Shown here piece by piece: positions 16,081 through 23,648 of a stretch of DNA of 33,372 nt. The notes under the pieces were generated by a model. The model saw only the letters and a list, made by a program, of their open reading frames with translations. It did not search any database and was not told the origin of the DNA. A program made the position numbers and the translations under genes. Source of the DNA: a virus; IMG/VR virus record IMGVR_UViG_3300031885_000073, positions 1 to 33,372 of that record. The stretch is one strand, 5' to 3'. The first letter of the stretch is position 1. The number at the start of each line of letters is the position of its first letter.

Positions 16081-16359
16081 TTATATCGTTGCCAGGACGT
16101 TGATATTGGCGATCTTTCCGCTCAGTGTCCAGGAAGGCGTGACGACGTAGGCTTGCAAGCGCCAGCGCCCAGCCTCATTCAGGTCCGTCGCTGCTGTCGT
16201 CGTATAGGAAATGCTGATCGAGGATTCTTGGATGGCCGTCCACGACCCGCTATCTCCGCCCGGCTTGCGGTACTTGATCTTGCGGGTTGTCGCGGCCTCG
16301 ATATTCGTGCCGCAATCGAGGATGATCTTGACCCCCGTGTCTCCGATGAATACTGACAT
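16081..16359 (-). CDS. Small beta-rich virion protein, 92 residues
   Basis: A 92-residue protein with MSVFIGDTGVKI, RKIKYRKPGGDSGSW, and EAGRWRLQAYVV near the end, an alternating strand pattern like a fibronectin-type or baseplate beta-sandwich domain. I associate this pattern with a family of small phage virion proteins beside tail and receptor-binding genes. It starts 4 nt after the glycine-rich gene and ends 12 nt before the adaptor. No enzyme motif is visible. Exact role unknown. Confidence 0.75.
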   Translation of the reverse strand: MSVFIGDTGVKIILDCGTNIEAATTRKIKYRKPGGDSGSWTAIQESSISISYTTTAATDLNEAGRWRLQAYVVTPSWTLSGKIANINVLATI

Positions 16360-16363
16360 GGCG

Positions 16364-17140
16364 TTACCCCAATGCGTCTTCGGATTCGCTCAATCTACTG
16401 TTTTTGAGTACGGATGTATTGATAAACCCGGTGAAGGAATAGGCGTCGATGTCGATATGGCCGCTGACCTGTTCCGTTAATTGGGCGGTGCTGGATAGGG
16501 ACACGACTTTGATCTGCGCCCCTGTTGCGGAGACGCCCCCTGCGCCCGAACCACCACCGCCCGGAGCAACGCCATCACCGGCGGCATCCGAACCCGCAAC
16601 GCACCCAGGTCCACCATTCCCGCCCTGCCCGCCGCCGCCACCCGAGCCACCTGTTGTCGGATTGTTATCGTGCGAACTTTCACCCGCCGCCCCAGCCGAG
16701 GCATCGGTATAGCCACCGCCCTCGCCTCCTCCGGCTCCAGCCAAAGTCGTCGTATTTGAACCCGCTCCGCCCGCGCCGCCCGCGCATCGGGTTGTCCCTA
16801 GAGAAGCCGCAATGGTTCCGCCCAAGCCCGCAGTAATGGATGATGTCGTGCCGCCACCAGCACCCTTGACCGTCACCGCACCGATAACAATTTGAGAAAG
16901 ACCGCCCGCCACTTGGTCCGCACCGCCGACGCCCACCGTCACGGTATAAGTAGTACAGGGAGTAGTTGCTATTCCTGTTTGTGTCGCGCAAGCACCGCCA
17001 CCACCGCCGCCGCCTGGGTCAGCGGTATGGGTTCCCGCTTGCGAACCGCCACCTCCCGCTCCCCATGCTATGACATCGACAAGGCTTACCCCGCCGGGGC
17101 AATACCAAGTCCCTGTCACATCGAAGGTCTGAGAACCCAT
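16364..17140 (-). CDS. Glycine-rich virion surface / receptor-binding-like protein
   Basis: A 258-residue protein very rich in glycine. The first 35 residues (GTWYCPGGVSLVDVIAWGAG) match the conserved N-terminal strand of the glycine-rich phage tail/fibre domain family, followed by Gly tracts, a VTVGVGGADQVAGG segment, and more Gly tracts. The C-terminal 55 residues are Gly-poor and end in FTGFINTSVLKNSRLSESED. Such domains form stacked polyglycine-helix bundles at fibre tips. It joins the repeat protein upstream by a TAATG overlap, so both are likely co-expressed parts of one surface structure. Its location in the head-connector block, not the tail end, is unusual. Confidence 0.78.
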   Translation of the reverse strand: MGSQTFDVTGTWYCPGGVSLVDVIAWGAGGGGSQAGTHTADPGGGGGGGACATQTGIATTPCTTYTVTVGVGGADQVAGGLSQIVIGAVTVKGAGGGTTSSITAGLGGTIAASLGTTRCAGGAGGAGSNTTTLAGAGGGEGGGYTDASAGAAGESSHDNNPTTGGSGGGGGQGGNGGPGCVAGSDAAGDGVAPGGGGSGAGGVSATGAQIKVVSLSSTAQLTEQVSGHIDIDAYSFTGFINTSVLKNSRLSESEDALG

Positions 17141-18390
17141 TACGCCACCTTGCTCCTGTACCCTACAAAGGTTAGGTAAACCGTCGTCAGCGCCCCTGAT
17201 ACGTCAAAATACAAAGCCGTGTTGGCCGTGGTCCTTATCGGCACGTTGCCAAGGCAGATGACAGCACCACCGCCAGCCGGGAGAGGAACGCACATCAGAA
17301 TCGTGCCGCCACTCCCATCGGTCAAGAGACAGAAGCCAGCCGTTGCCGATGAGTTATAGGCGACGATGGTTTGGATGACGTTCCTGATGCCCGCGCCGGT
17401 CGTAAAGACCGCACTCGCCGTAGCGGTTCCGTTGGTGTTAGAAATGCTTTCGGTCAGGCAGTCCCCGAGCGTACATTCGCTCCGAACGAGCAACGCACCG
17501 TCGCTGTCGCAGATAAGGTCAGACCTGTCATTATCCGCGCATATAGTAGCCGTCGATGGGGTAAGGTCCACACGTCCGCCAACCTTGACAGGATTGCCGG
17601 AGTCTATGCCATCGTGCGCTATACCGCCGCCCGTAATGACCGTGACCGTGGCAACCGTCGTGACGGTAGCCAGCGTTTGGGTCGCCGCAATCGTAACCTC
17701 TGCCTTGAGGTTTGCCGCCGTACCGGATACAGCCGTAACCTTCCCGGTCCCGTCCGTTGGCAGAGTAACCCTAACAGCCGTCGCTTCGGTTCCCGCGCCT
17801 ATAGGGACTCCCGCGCCGCCCAGTTGTGTGATATTGTACCCAGCTCCCGATACGGCGTTGTCAATCAACTGGAGCGCAGTCACCGCCGCATCCAATACGG
17901 CATTGTCCGTCGCGCCGAGATTGACATCGCCGATCACTGTACCCGTGACCAGCTTGGCGTTAATCGTGTCTAATACGGAATCGATGGTATCGAGAACCGC
18001 ATTATCCGTAGCCCCCAAATTGACATCGCCGATTACTGTCCCGGTAACGAGCTTCCCGTCAATGGCGTGCAGGTGGTCATGGATGGTATCCATGACAGCG
18101 TTATCGGTTGCGCCTAAGTTCACGTCCCCGATAACGGTTCCTGTGACTAACTTTGCGTTGATAGCATCGATGGCGGTGTCTATCGTATCGAGGACTCCGT
18201 TATCCGTCGCGGACAGGTTCGCCGTAACCGTTCCCTCGACGGGCAACGGATTAGCGGCAGAGATGTCGCCATCGTTTGTCCCGTTCGCGCCCTCGATGAG
18301 TTTGACTCGTTGGTACTTGACGCCCGCGATTTCGTCCGCACCGATAACATCGCCGCCTGTCATTGTGTTCAGAGTTACATCATCGGCCAT
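17140..18390 (-). CDS. Repeat-containing virion fibre or decoration protein
   Basis: A 416-residue protein. The start MADDVTLNTMTGGDVIGADE followed by VKYQRVKLIEGANGTNDG is a start I know from phage structural proteins. Residues 47-178 are four units of 33 residues: one diverged (47-79), then three near-identical ones beginning KLVTGTVIGDVNLGATDNAV. Residues 180-300 are Ala/Thr/Val-rich beta-like sequence. The C-terminal 110 residues contain five cysteines and a compact domain. AGGAGG precedes the start. The repeats suggest a stalk and the C-terminus a head domain that binds a ligand or the virion. Not an enzyme by sequence. Confidence 0.75.
   Translation of the reverse strand: MADDVTLNTMTGGDVIGADEIAGVKYQRVKLIEGANGTNDGDISAANPLPVEGTVTANLSATDNGVLDTIDTAIDAINAKLVTGTVIGDVNLGATDNAVMDTIHDHLHAIDGKLVTGTVIGDVNLGATDNAVLDTIDSVLDTINAKLVTGTVIGDVNLGATDNAVLDAAVTALQLIDNAVSGAGYNITQLGGAGVPIGAGTEATAVRVTLPTDGTGKVTAVSGTAANLKAEVTIAATQTLATVTTVATVTVITGGGIAHDGIDSGNPVKVGGRVDLTPSTATICADNDRSDLICDSDGALLVRSECTLGDCLTESISNTNGTATASAVFTTGAGIRNVIQTIVAYNSSATAGFCLLTDGSGGTILMCVPLPAGGGAVICLGNVPIRTTANTALYFDVSGALTTVYLTFVGYRSKVA
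17857..18153 (-). repeat. Three in-frame 99-nt tandem repeats
   Basis: Three consecutive 99-nt units encode residues 80-178 of the repeat protein, each beginning KLVTGTVIGDVNLGATDNAV; a fourth diverged unit precedes them (to 18252). Amino acids are better conserved than the DNA: synonymous third positions differ between units, so the duplication is not recent, and selection has kept the protein. Confidence 0.9.
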
Positions 18391-18428
18391 GTTGGCCTCC
18401 TGCTTGGAAGATTAAAATGGCCTGCCCC

Positions 18429-18779
18429 TTATGCGTTAAGGTCGAGGTCGGCATCGGTTAGTGTGTATGTTCCCTGAGCGGCGAACACTTCATCGGTCAC
18501 GTCGGCCGAGCCATAGAAGACGGCCCCGGCCGTATTCCAAAAGCCGACGAAAGCAACCGTTGTCCCGGCTGGAACATCAAACACGGCTGTCCCGTCAAGA
18601 TTCATCGTCCCGCTTCCGGCCGCACTCCAAGCAATCGTTTTCTTGGCATAGGCCGGATTGCCGCCCGTTACCTCATTGGTCCCGTTCGCTCCGGGATCTG
18701 CCGTATGAAGGGACGCCTTCACCGCCAACGCCCCAAGGGCGTTGAGCATCGCGTTCTTTCCGAGTGCAGAATATGGCAT
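18429..18779 (-). CDS. Small phage virion protein, 116 residues
   Basis: A 116-residue protein of a type common in phages: GKNAMLNALG at the start, ASLHTADPGANGTNEVTGG, PAYAKKTIAW, VPAGTTVAFVGFWN and a final GTYTLTDADLDL. The strand/turn pattern suits a small beta-structured virion or fibre-associated protein. The start at 18779 has GGAGA 7-9 nt upstream. It lies between the two small head-associated genes and the repeat protein. Role unknown; structural is the best reading. Confidence 0.8.
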   Translation of the reverse strand: MPYSALGKNAMLNALGALAVKASLHTADPGANGTNEVTGGNPAYAKKTIAWSAAGSGTMNLDGTAVFDVPAGTTVAFVGFWNTAGAVFYGSADVTDEVFAAQGTYTLTDADLDLNA

Positions 18780-18877
18780 ATTTATCTCCTAAGTGTTCAC
18801 CTTATTGACTACCGGGCCGCGATAGCCCGCTGAATGCATGAATTTGGGCCTACGGAGCCCGTGGCTAGCCGAACGCC

Positions 18878-19147
18878 CTATTCCCTGCCCCGAATATGGC
18901 CTTTTCCTGATTTCGCCGCTACGGGCGAAATCAGCATCTTGTCCCGCGGCGCTTTCGGGATGGCCTTCGGCGCCGTCACATCCGCCACGGGCGAAACCGG
19001 CAGGGCCGTAGCAATCGGATTGTCCGGCTCGATGACGGCGAATTTATAGATATCGACAAGCCAGTGGACCGTCGCCTGCGATGCCGTATCCTTGATATCG
19101 CCGGGTTTATTCGGTCCCCAAGCCTTGACAAACCTCAGTTTTGTCAT
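18878..19147 (-). CDS. Small head-associated protein, 89 residues
   Basis: An 89-residue protein whose first 40 residues follow the pattern of small SH3-like phage proteins found after the capsid gene: KLRFVKAWGPNKPGDIKDTA, then a helix and a short strand (WLVDIYKFAVIE). The remainder is Pro/Ala/Lys-rich and probably disordered. The start at 19147 has AAGGAG 7 nt upstream. The preceding 55-aa gene looks like a related fold. No enzymatic motif. Confidence 0.7.
   Translation of the reverse strand: MTKLRFVKAWGPNKPGDIKDTASQATVHWLVDIYKFAVIEPDNPIATALPVSPVADVTAPKAIPKAPRDKMLISPVAAKSGKGHIRGRE
18908..18933. repeat. Perfect 10-bp inverted repeat within a coding region
   Basis: TGATTTCGCC and GGCGAAATCA are separated by GCTACG. 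It lies near the 3' end of the 89-aa gene. Neither side has a T-run, so it is not an ordinary terminator; it may be an RNA fold or a binding site. A 12-mer covering part of the arm and loop occurs inverted at 19197-19208. Confidence 0.6.
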
Positions 19148-19220
19148 GATATCTCCTTCGGATGGCCCGTCAAAAGGCCATTATTTGGCCTCGAGAAGCC
19201 CGTAGCGGCATTATCTGGCC

Positions 19221-19388
19221 TTACCCCGTATGGTGGGAAGGGGCTGGAGCTATTTTTACCTCAGCAGGCTCAACTTTCCGAGCATACCCGCCCTCGATCA
19301 GGACGTGGGCGAATTCGTCCGACACCTCGCGCCGCTGCCCGACTTGCCAGCAGCACTTGTATTCCTGGATGATCTCAATGAATACCAC
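19221..19388 (-). CDS. Small protein of capsid-downstream region, 55 residues
   Basis: The minus-strand frame begins GTG at 19388, directly after the TAG stop of the GT4 gene, with GAGG 8 nt upstream, and runs 55 codons to TAA at 19221. The sequence starts (M)VFIEIIQEYKCCWQVGQRRE, then HVLIEGGYARKVEPA and ends in HHTG. It has the same rhythm (a strand with an aromatic, a GxxR/K turn, a helix, then G-x-A) as the next small gene, so the two may be related small SH3-like phage proteins. Too short to assign further. Confidence 0.65.
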   Translation of the reverse strand: MVFIEIIQEYKCCWQVGQRREVSDEFAHVLIEGGYARKVEPAEVKIAPAPSHHTG

Positions 19389-20582
19389 CTAAATACCCTC
19401 GGAGTTCATGCCCTTTGGTAGGCATGGAGTCTTCGGAGACAATCGCGCTTCCATCTCCCCCAAAATCGGGAGCCAGTATTTTTCCCAAACCGCATCCCAA
19501 GAGTAGGCGGCAATAGTTGTCTCGGCATTCTGTTTCATCTGCGTCCAAAGATTAGATCGCCAAGCCACGTGCGCCTTCTCCAATGCCGCCAAGATATTCG
19601 ACGGTCTGGGTTCTAGACGCCAGGTTTCCGTCCCAATCCAAAACTTATCATCTGCATCAACTTCGATCAGCCAGCCCGTCTTACACAGTTCCGGTCCACT
19701 CGTCGTTGCCGTCGTCACGACCGGGATGCCGCACGCCTGGGCCTCGATAAGGGGAAGCCCGAATCCCTCACCCTTCGTTGCCAGGCACATGACATCAAAC
19801 CCGTTATAAATCTCAGCCAGCCAACCGGGGTCGATCCGACCCTGGATGAGCATCGCCTGGTCCGGCCAAAAAACAAGGTCCTTCAAGCCCAAGTGGACAA
19901 CTACCTTATGGTAATTAATCCCCCCCGCTATTGTATCCCGCTCATTCGCTGCCGTATGCAAGAATAGCCGTGCCTCGGGATGATGCTCATGGAAATCCTT
20001 GAATGCCAGCAAAAGCGGGATGAACCCCTTGCGGTCATCGCCATAGTTCAGCCCGACTGATCCGATGACGAAATTCTCATCCGTCAACCCGAGTTCCTTG
20101 CGGAAAGCTATCCGCGCCTCGGGTAACGGCTTGAATACCTTGTCGTCAAATCCGAGCGGCGCGTAAAGGACATCCTTCACCCCGCCCGCCTCCAGTTCGC
20201 GCTTACCGTGAAGCGACATGGCAATCGGCATCCCGACATTCTTAGAGACGCCTGCAAGGGATGCGCTGATCCACTCGGTATCAATGGGGATGGAGGCAAC
20301 CCATTTACCTTTCGGATATTGCCGCTTCTCGTGAATCACCCAGAGGTCCCACATGGTGAAGATGTAATCGAATTTCTCATCTTCAAGCATCTGATTGACG
20401 AATAGCGTATCGACGCCATCGAATATCTCAACGCCGTCGATCTCATACCACTTGTGATCGCCGTGCTTCGTCCCGATGCGGATGAAGTGTCCGAGTGCCC
20501 GGATACGCCGGGTCAATTCCTTTGTACAATTGCCGTAACCTGTCGATGCCAGCGGTGAAACAGAGTGCCATAAAATCCTCAT
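19389..20582 (-). CDS. GT4-family (GT-B fold) glycosyltransferase
   Basis: A 397-residue retaining-type glycosyltransferase of the GT-B fold. Domain 1 (1-165) starts RILWHSVSPLASTGYGN, the glycine-rich acceptor-side loop. Domain 2 (170-350) begins NFVIGSVGLNYGDDRKGF, and GEGFGLPLIEAQACGIPVV (271-289) carries the EX7E motif (E272, E280) that binds the donor. The total length is normal for GT4. AAGGA precedes the start. It lies alone between the capsid-block terminator and the small head genes, 7 kb from the other glycosyltransferases, and may start the glycan on a protein or lipid. Only its domain family, not its substrate, is certain. Confidence 0.9.
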   Translation of the reverse strand: MRILWHSVSPLASTGYGNCTKELTRRIRALGHFIRIGTKHGDHKWYEIDGVEIFDGVDTLFVNQMLEDEKFDYIFTMWDLWVIHEKRQYPKGKWVASIPIDTEWISASLAGVSKNVGMPIAMSLHGKRELEAGGVKDVLYAPLGFDDKVFKPLPEARIAFRKELGLTDENFVIGSVGLNYGDDRKGFIPLLLAFKDFHEHHPEARLFLHTAANERDTIAGGINYHKVVVHLGLKDLVFWPDQAMLIQGRIDPGWLAEIYNGFDVMCLATKGEGFGLPLIEAQACGIPVVTTATTSGPELCKTGWLIEVDADDKFWIGTETWRLEPRPSNILAALEKAHVAWRSNLWTQMKQNAETTIAAYSWDAVWEKYWLPILGEMEARLSPKTPCLPKGMNSEGI

Positions 20583-20609
20583 TCCTTTTCCTTTCTTCCG
20601 GTAAAATGA

Positions 20610-20634
20610 GCGGGGGTTGTCGATGAACCCCCGC
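20610..20634 (-). terminator. Rho-independent terminator after the capsid block
   Basis: Minus-strand RNA forms a perfect 9-bp stem GCGGGGGTT/AACCCCCGC with a 7-nt loop CATCGAC, followed by TCATTTTACC. The T-run is short but the stem is very GC-rich. It closes the capsid-and-decoration unit before the GT4 gene. Confidence 0.65.
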
Positions 20635-20679
20635 CCGCATATCTACTTTGTATCTACCTTGATTCTGTTCAGGTTGAGG

Positions 20680-21108
20680 TTAGGCCGGAAGCGTGGCCTG
20701 TTTGTAGCGAGCCCTCAGTTGATGGATACCAATGCACACGAGCGCGGGAACGCTTGCGTTGCCCGCAACCTGCGCACCGACATACCGATAGCCGGACGAC
20801 AGGTCTTCGCCGCGAACTTGGCAAACCATAGCATGAACGGCCGTGGCGTTGGTTGCAGTGCTGACAACACTCGCCGAAGCGTGAGTCATGGATACGGAAG
20901 CAGCCCCGGCCGTCGAGGTTGCCTGCTAAATCTTGAGCGTGAGGTAGCTGGCGGAAGTAACATTAGAGGCATAGCACTCGAATTCTACAAGGTCATAATT
21001 CCGCATGTCCACATATTCGGCCGTCTCAAGAGTTGCGGCATCGATAGATGCATCGATGACGCCGAAACGTGTCCGAATATGTTGGTCAAAAGTGTGAACG
21101 TTTCCCAT
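20680..21108 (-). CDS. Capsid decoration-like protein split by an in-frame amber codon
   Basis: From ATG at 21108 (GGAG upstream) 60 residues are read to a TAG at 20928-20926. The same frame then stays open for another 81 codons to TAA at 20680, with sequence that continues the fold: before the stop SNVTSASYLTLKI, after it QATSTAGAASVSM and later VRGEDLSSGYRYVGAQV. Proteins of about 140 residues placed after the capsid gene in many phages have a continuous L-x-L-x-Q-Q-A-T-like stretch here, so the stop stands where a Gln codon is likely (CAG to TAG). The downstream part has no start with a Shine-Dalgarno. Alternatives are a sequencing error, a true inactivating mutation, or amber readthrough giving a long minor form. 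Role: probable capsid decoration or head-fibre base. Confidence 0.7.
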
Positions 21109-21126
21109 TTTGTACTCCTAATAATT

Positions 21127-22152
21127 CTAGCTGGACGTGGTCAAGATGACGAAGGCCGAGACCGTCTCGCCTCCGAGTCTTGGCATGACGGGAGCATCCA
21201 TTATAGGTTGTCCATCTACACGCAATACCACTCGCCAGAATGTCTCATCCGTAAGAAAACCATAGCTGCCGGGGACTTCCCGAGACGCGGAAATCTCAAG
21301 TGAACGGTTCGCTATGACATAGTGTGAAAAGTCGGCCAGGATGATGTCCCCAGCCGTACCGGCTGCCGAACACTTCTCCGTCGGGATGATATCGCATCCC
21401 ATACAAGTCATGGCCGACAAATCGATGATTCCATAAGCATTCGACCCAGCCGTCGCATCATTCGCCCAGTTCGCAAGAACCGTAGGATTGATAAGCCAAA
21501 CGGCTCGCTTCCAAGAATCAGGAAGTAATCGTCCTGCCATCTGTGCGATGTCGGCCGGGACCGGCGTTCCGGGCCAAGCCGTGCGTGGGTGTTGAATGGT
21601 TGCCGGGGCGTTCATAATACCGAGCGGCTGGTTGCCACCCGCACCCCAAACGTAAAAATAGTCTTCCTCAAACGCCAGTGCTTGTCCGAAAGAGACCTGC
21701 ATGAAGTTTCCGAAGTTGGTATAGTCGGCCATGAGTTCATTCGACGCAAACATACTGCCGACGAGCTTATGCGCCGTGAGTTCGAGTTCGCCGAGGGTTG
21801 GCTTGGATATGACGAGCGATTTATCGCCGCCCTCATATTTCCAGGTGAACGTGATCCCGCCGAAGTAGGAGGAGACCCGGGACGATTCCACGAGTCTCCG
21901 AATTTTCAAAGAATCGCTGGACATTTGAAGCACTTTCGCCCGCGGTCGGACGATGCTGTTCTCAAGGGCAATGTTGTAAATCCCCGCCGCCCATTCCTCG
22001 GGGCAAAGGAAGCCCCCTTGAGCATCAACGCCGATTTCCATGTGCCCCGTTGTCTTTAGCCGGGCATCCAGAATACCCTCGACACCAGCCGAGCGGACAC
22101 GTGACAGAAACTCCCCAAAGCACTTAAACCCGCCCTTTGGATCTTTTTCCAT
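21127..22152 (-). CDS. HK97-fold major capsid protein paralog 2 (no delta domain)
   Basis: A 341-residue HK97-fold capsid protein, paralogous to the gene just upstream. It starts with a short KDPKGGFKCFGEFL segment, then KTTGHMEIGVDAQGGFLCPEE, RPRAKVLQMSSDSLKIRRLV, KPTLGELELTAHKL, and AAGTAGDIILADFSHY near the C-terminus; every block has a counterpart in paralog 1. It lacks the 50-residue N-terminal helical region that acts as scaffold in this family. Start: an in-frame TTG at 22158 is possible, but ATG at 22152 has AGAG at good spacing, 16 nt after the previous stop. Whether it co-assembles as a minor capsomer or replaces paralog 1 is not known. Confidence 0.85.
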   Translation of the reverse strand: MEKDPKGGFKCFGEFLSRVRSAGVEGILDARLKTTGHMEIGVDAQGGFLCPEEWAAGIYNIALENSIVRPRAKVLQMSSDSLKIRRLVESSRVSSYFGGITFTWKYEGGDKSLVISKPTLGELELTAHKLVGSMFASNELMADYTNFGNFMQVSFGQALAFEEDYFYVWGAGGNQPLGIMNAPATIQHPRTAWPGTPVPADIAQMAGRLLPDSWKRAVWLINPTVLANWANDATAGSNAYGIIDLSAMTCMGCDIIPTEKCSAAGTAGDIILADFSHYVIANRSLEISASREVPGSYGFLTDETFWRVVLRVDGQPIMDAPVMPRLGGETVSAFVILTTSS

Positions 22153-22168
22153 TTTCAATCTCTATTGG

Positions 22169-23395
22169 TTAGGCCGAGGTGGCTGCGGACAATTGCACGA
22201 ACGGCGAGAACGTATGAGCACCCCGCCGCGAGGTGATGGTTGTCTGCGGCCAGCATTGGCCGGCAACCCTGAGAACGAAGCGCCAGCAGGTTTCGTCAGT
22301 GGTGAATGCGACATGTGTGGAACTGTCAATCGTGATGGCCTGGCGGTCGCCGATGAGGTAGTACCGGAAGTCGGCGAAGAGAATATCGCCCGCCGTGCCG
22401 AGCGCCTGCAGCTTTTCGCTGATGATGACGGGCCGCCCCAGGATGGTCCAAGCGCCGATGCTATCCTTGAAATTGGGTTGCCAGATCAGGATCTTGCCGC
22501 TGGCATCGGCTGCATTTCCGCTACCGAGTTCGAGCAGTTCGGCCATAACCGTAGGGCCGATAACCCAAACAGCATTGCCGAGTGAAGCGGGGAGCATGGA
22601 CTGGTACATCTCGGCAATATCTTCAGCATGCACCCGGTTGGCCGTGTTGCGAAGGACGCTCTTCAGGCAACCGCAGTTGAAAACGCCTTGGGGTTGACCC
22701 CCACCGCCACCAAAAAGAAAGGCGTCATCTTCATAGTATCCCCAAGCCGAACCGAATTGACGTAGGATGAGAGGTTCAAGAGCGACGGCGCTGTCGGCCA
22801 GGAGTTCATTCGAGGTATAAGTGAGTCCGGCGAGTTTGTGCGGGGTGAGTTCGAGTTGTCCGAAGGTGGGTTTGGAAGCGGTCTTTTCTTTTGCTTCGCC
22901 CGTCCAATAGGCGACAATGCCACCGAAAACGGTACTAGCGTGCGAGGTGTCGTTAACGAAGGGGATTTTCAGCGAGTCGGTGGCCATGGGGATAATGGTC
23001 GCCCGGGGCCTTACAACGGCACCCTCAAGAGCGATCTCCTGGAGGTCCATTCGGTACTCTTCGGGGACAAGGAATCCGCCCTGGCTGTCTTCCCCGATTT
23101 CCATGTGGCCCGTAGTTTTGCTGATAGTGCCGGGCATAAAGGACAGCCGTGGATCGATAGTGCGATTGATGCGAACGTCACGTGCGGCAATGAGAAATTC
23201 TCCGAAGGATTTGAATTTTTCCTTTGATGGTGCTTCAAGGATCACTTCGCCCGCCGGCTTGAGTTGATCCTTGAGTTTATTTGTGGCATCGGCCAGCTGT
23301 TCCTTGAGCTGGTCCTTAACGTATGCATCTGCCACGTCCTTCAGGACAGAGTTAGCTTTGTCCTTTAGGTATGCATCTACTTCTTCTTTAGTCAT
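22169..23395 (-). CDS. HK97-fold major capsid protein paralog 1
   Basis: A 408-residue major capsid protein. The N-terminal 50 residues (TKEEVDAYLKDKANSVLKDV and on) form a charged helix like the delta domain that scaffolds assembly and is then cut off by the prohead protease. The body has KTTGHMEIGEDSQGGFLVPE, RPRATIIPMATDSLKIPFV, KPTFGQLELTPHKLAG, TSNELLADS and LGTAGDILFADFRYYLIGDR. The open frame extends 39 codons upstream to 23512, but ATG at 23395 has CGGAG 9 nt upstream and the extra residues look random, so 23395 is chosen. It follows the protease and tRNA, as expected for a head operon. Confidence 0.93.
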   Translation of the reverse strand: MTKEEVDAYLKDKANSVLKDVADAYVKDQLKEQLADATNKLKDQLKPAGEVILEAPSKEKFKSFGEFLIAARDVRINRTIDPRLSFMPGTISKTTGHMEIGEDSQGGFLVPEEYRMDLQEIALEGAVVRPRATIIPMATDSLKIPFVNDTSHASTVFGGIVAYWTGEAKEKTASKPTFGQLELTPHKLAGLTYTSNELLADSAVALEPLILRQFGSAWGYYEDDAFLFGGGGGQPQGVFNCGCLKSVLRNTANRVHAEDIAEMYQSMLPASLGNAVWVIGPTVMAELLELGSGNAADASGKILIWQPNFKDSIGAWTILGRPVIISEKLQALGTAGDILFADFRYYLIGDRQAITIDSSTHVAFTTDETCWRFVLRVAGQCWPQTTITSRRGAHTFSPFVQLSAATSA

Positions 23396-23648
23396 AGTTT
23401 TACACTCCGTATGTGTTTTTGGAAAAATGTTTATTAAGATGCCATCGCATGCCCGTCGTCCGGCTATCATCTCCGCGCCCGGCCTTACCCCACTAATGGC
23501 CCGTAAATCCATTTCCGTAGGGTAGTTTGGACGCTGATGATTCCGCCGTTCTTAGAGATGCGGCGACATCGGCCTGTTGTCAGAATGGTATCTGAGCAGA
23601 AGCCCGCCCGTGTGCGTGACGTGGGCGAACGTATGGTCAGATATGGAA

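Noticed and set aside
17857-18153. Possible CRISPR-like array
   Set aside because: The 99-nt units are direct in-frame coding repeats without unique spacers.
17366-18415. A 349-codon open frame on the plus strand
   Set aside because: It mirrors the 416-residue repeat protein, whose start, overlaps and repeats are clear on the minus strand. The plus frame is Val/Thr/Ser low-complexity.
18908-18933. 10-bp inverted repeat as a terminator
   Set aside because: Neither strand has a T-run after it and it lies inside a coding sequence.
20926-20928. Genome-wide TAG-to-Gln recoding
   Set aside because: TAG is the normal stop of the second capsid gene, the GT4 gene and the 860-aa gene, each followed at once by a Shine-Dalgarno and the next start; recoding would fuse the capsid paralog with the decoration gene.
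22169-23512. Longer 447-residue reading of capsid paralog 1
   Set aside because: The extra 39 residues look non-coding, and ATG 23395 has a correctly placed CGGAG and opens the expected delta-domain helix.
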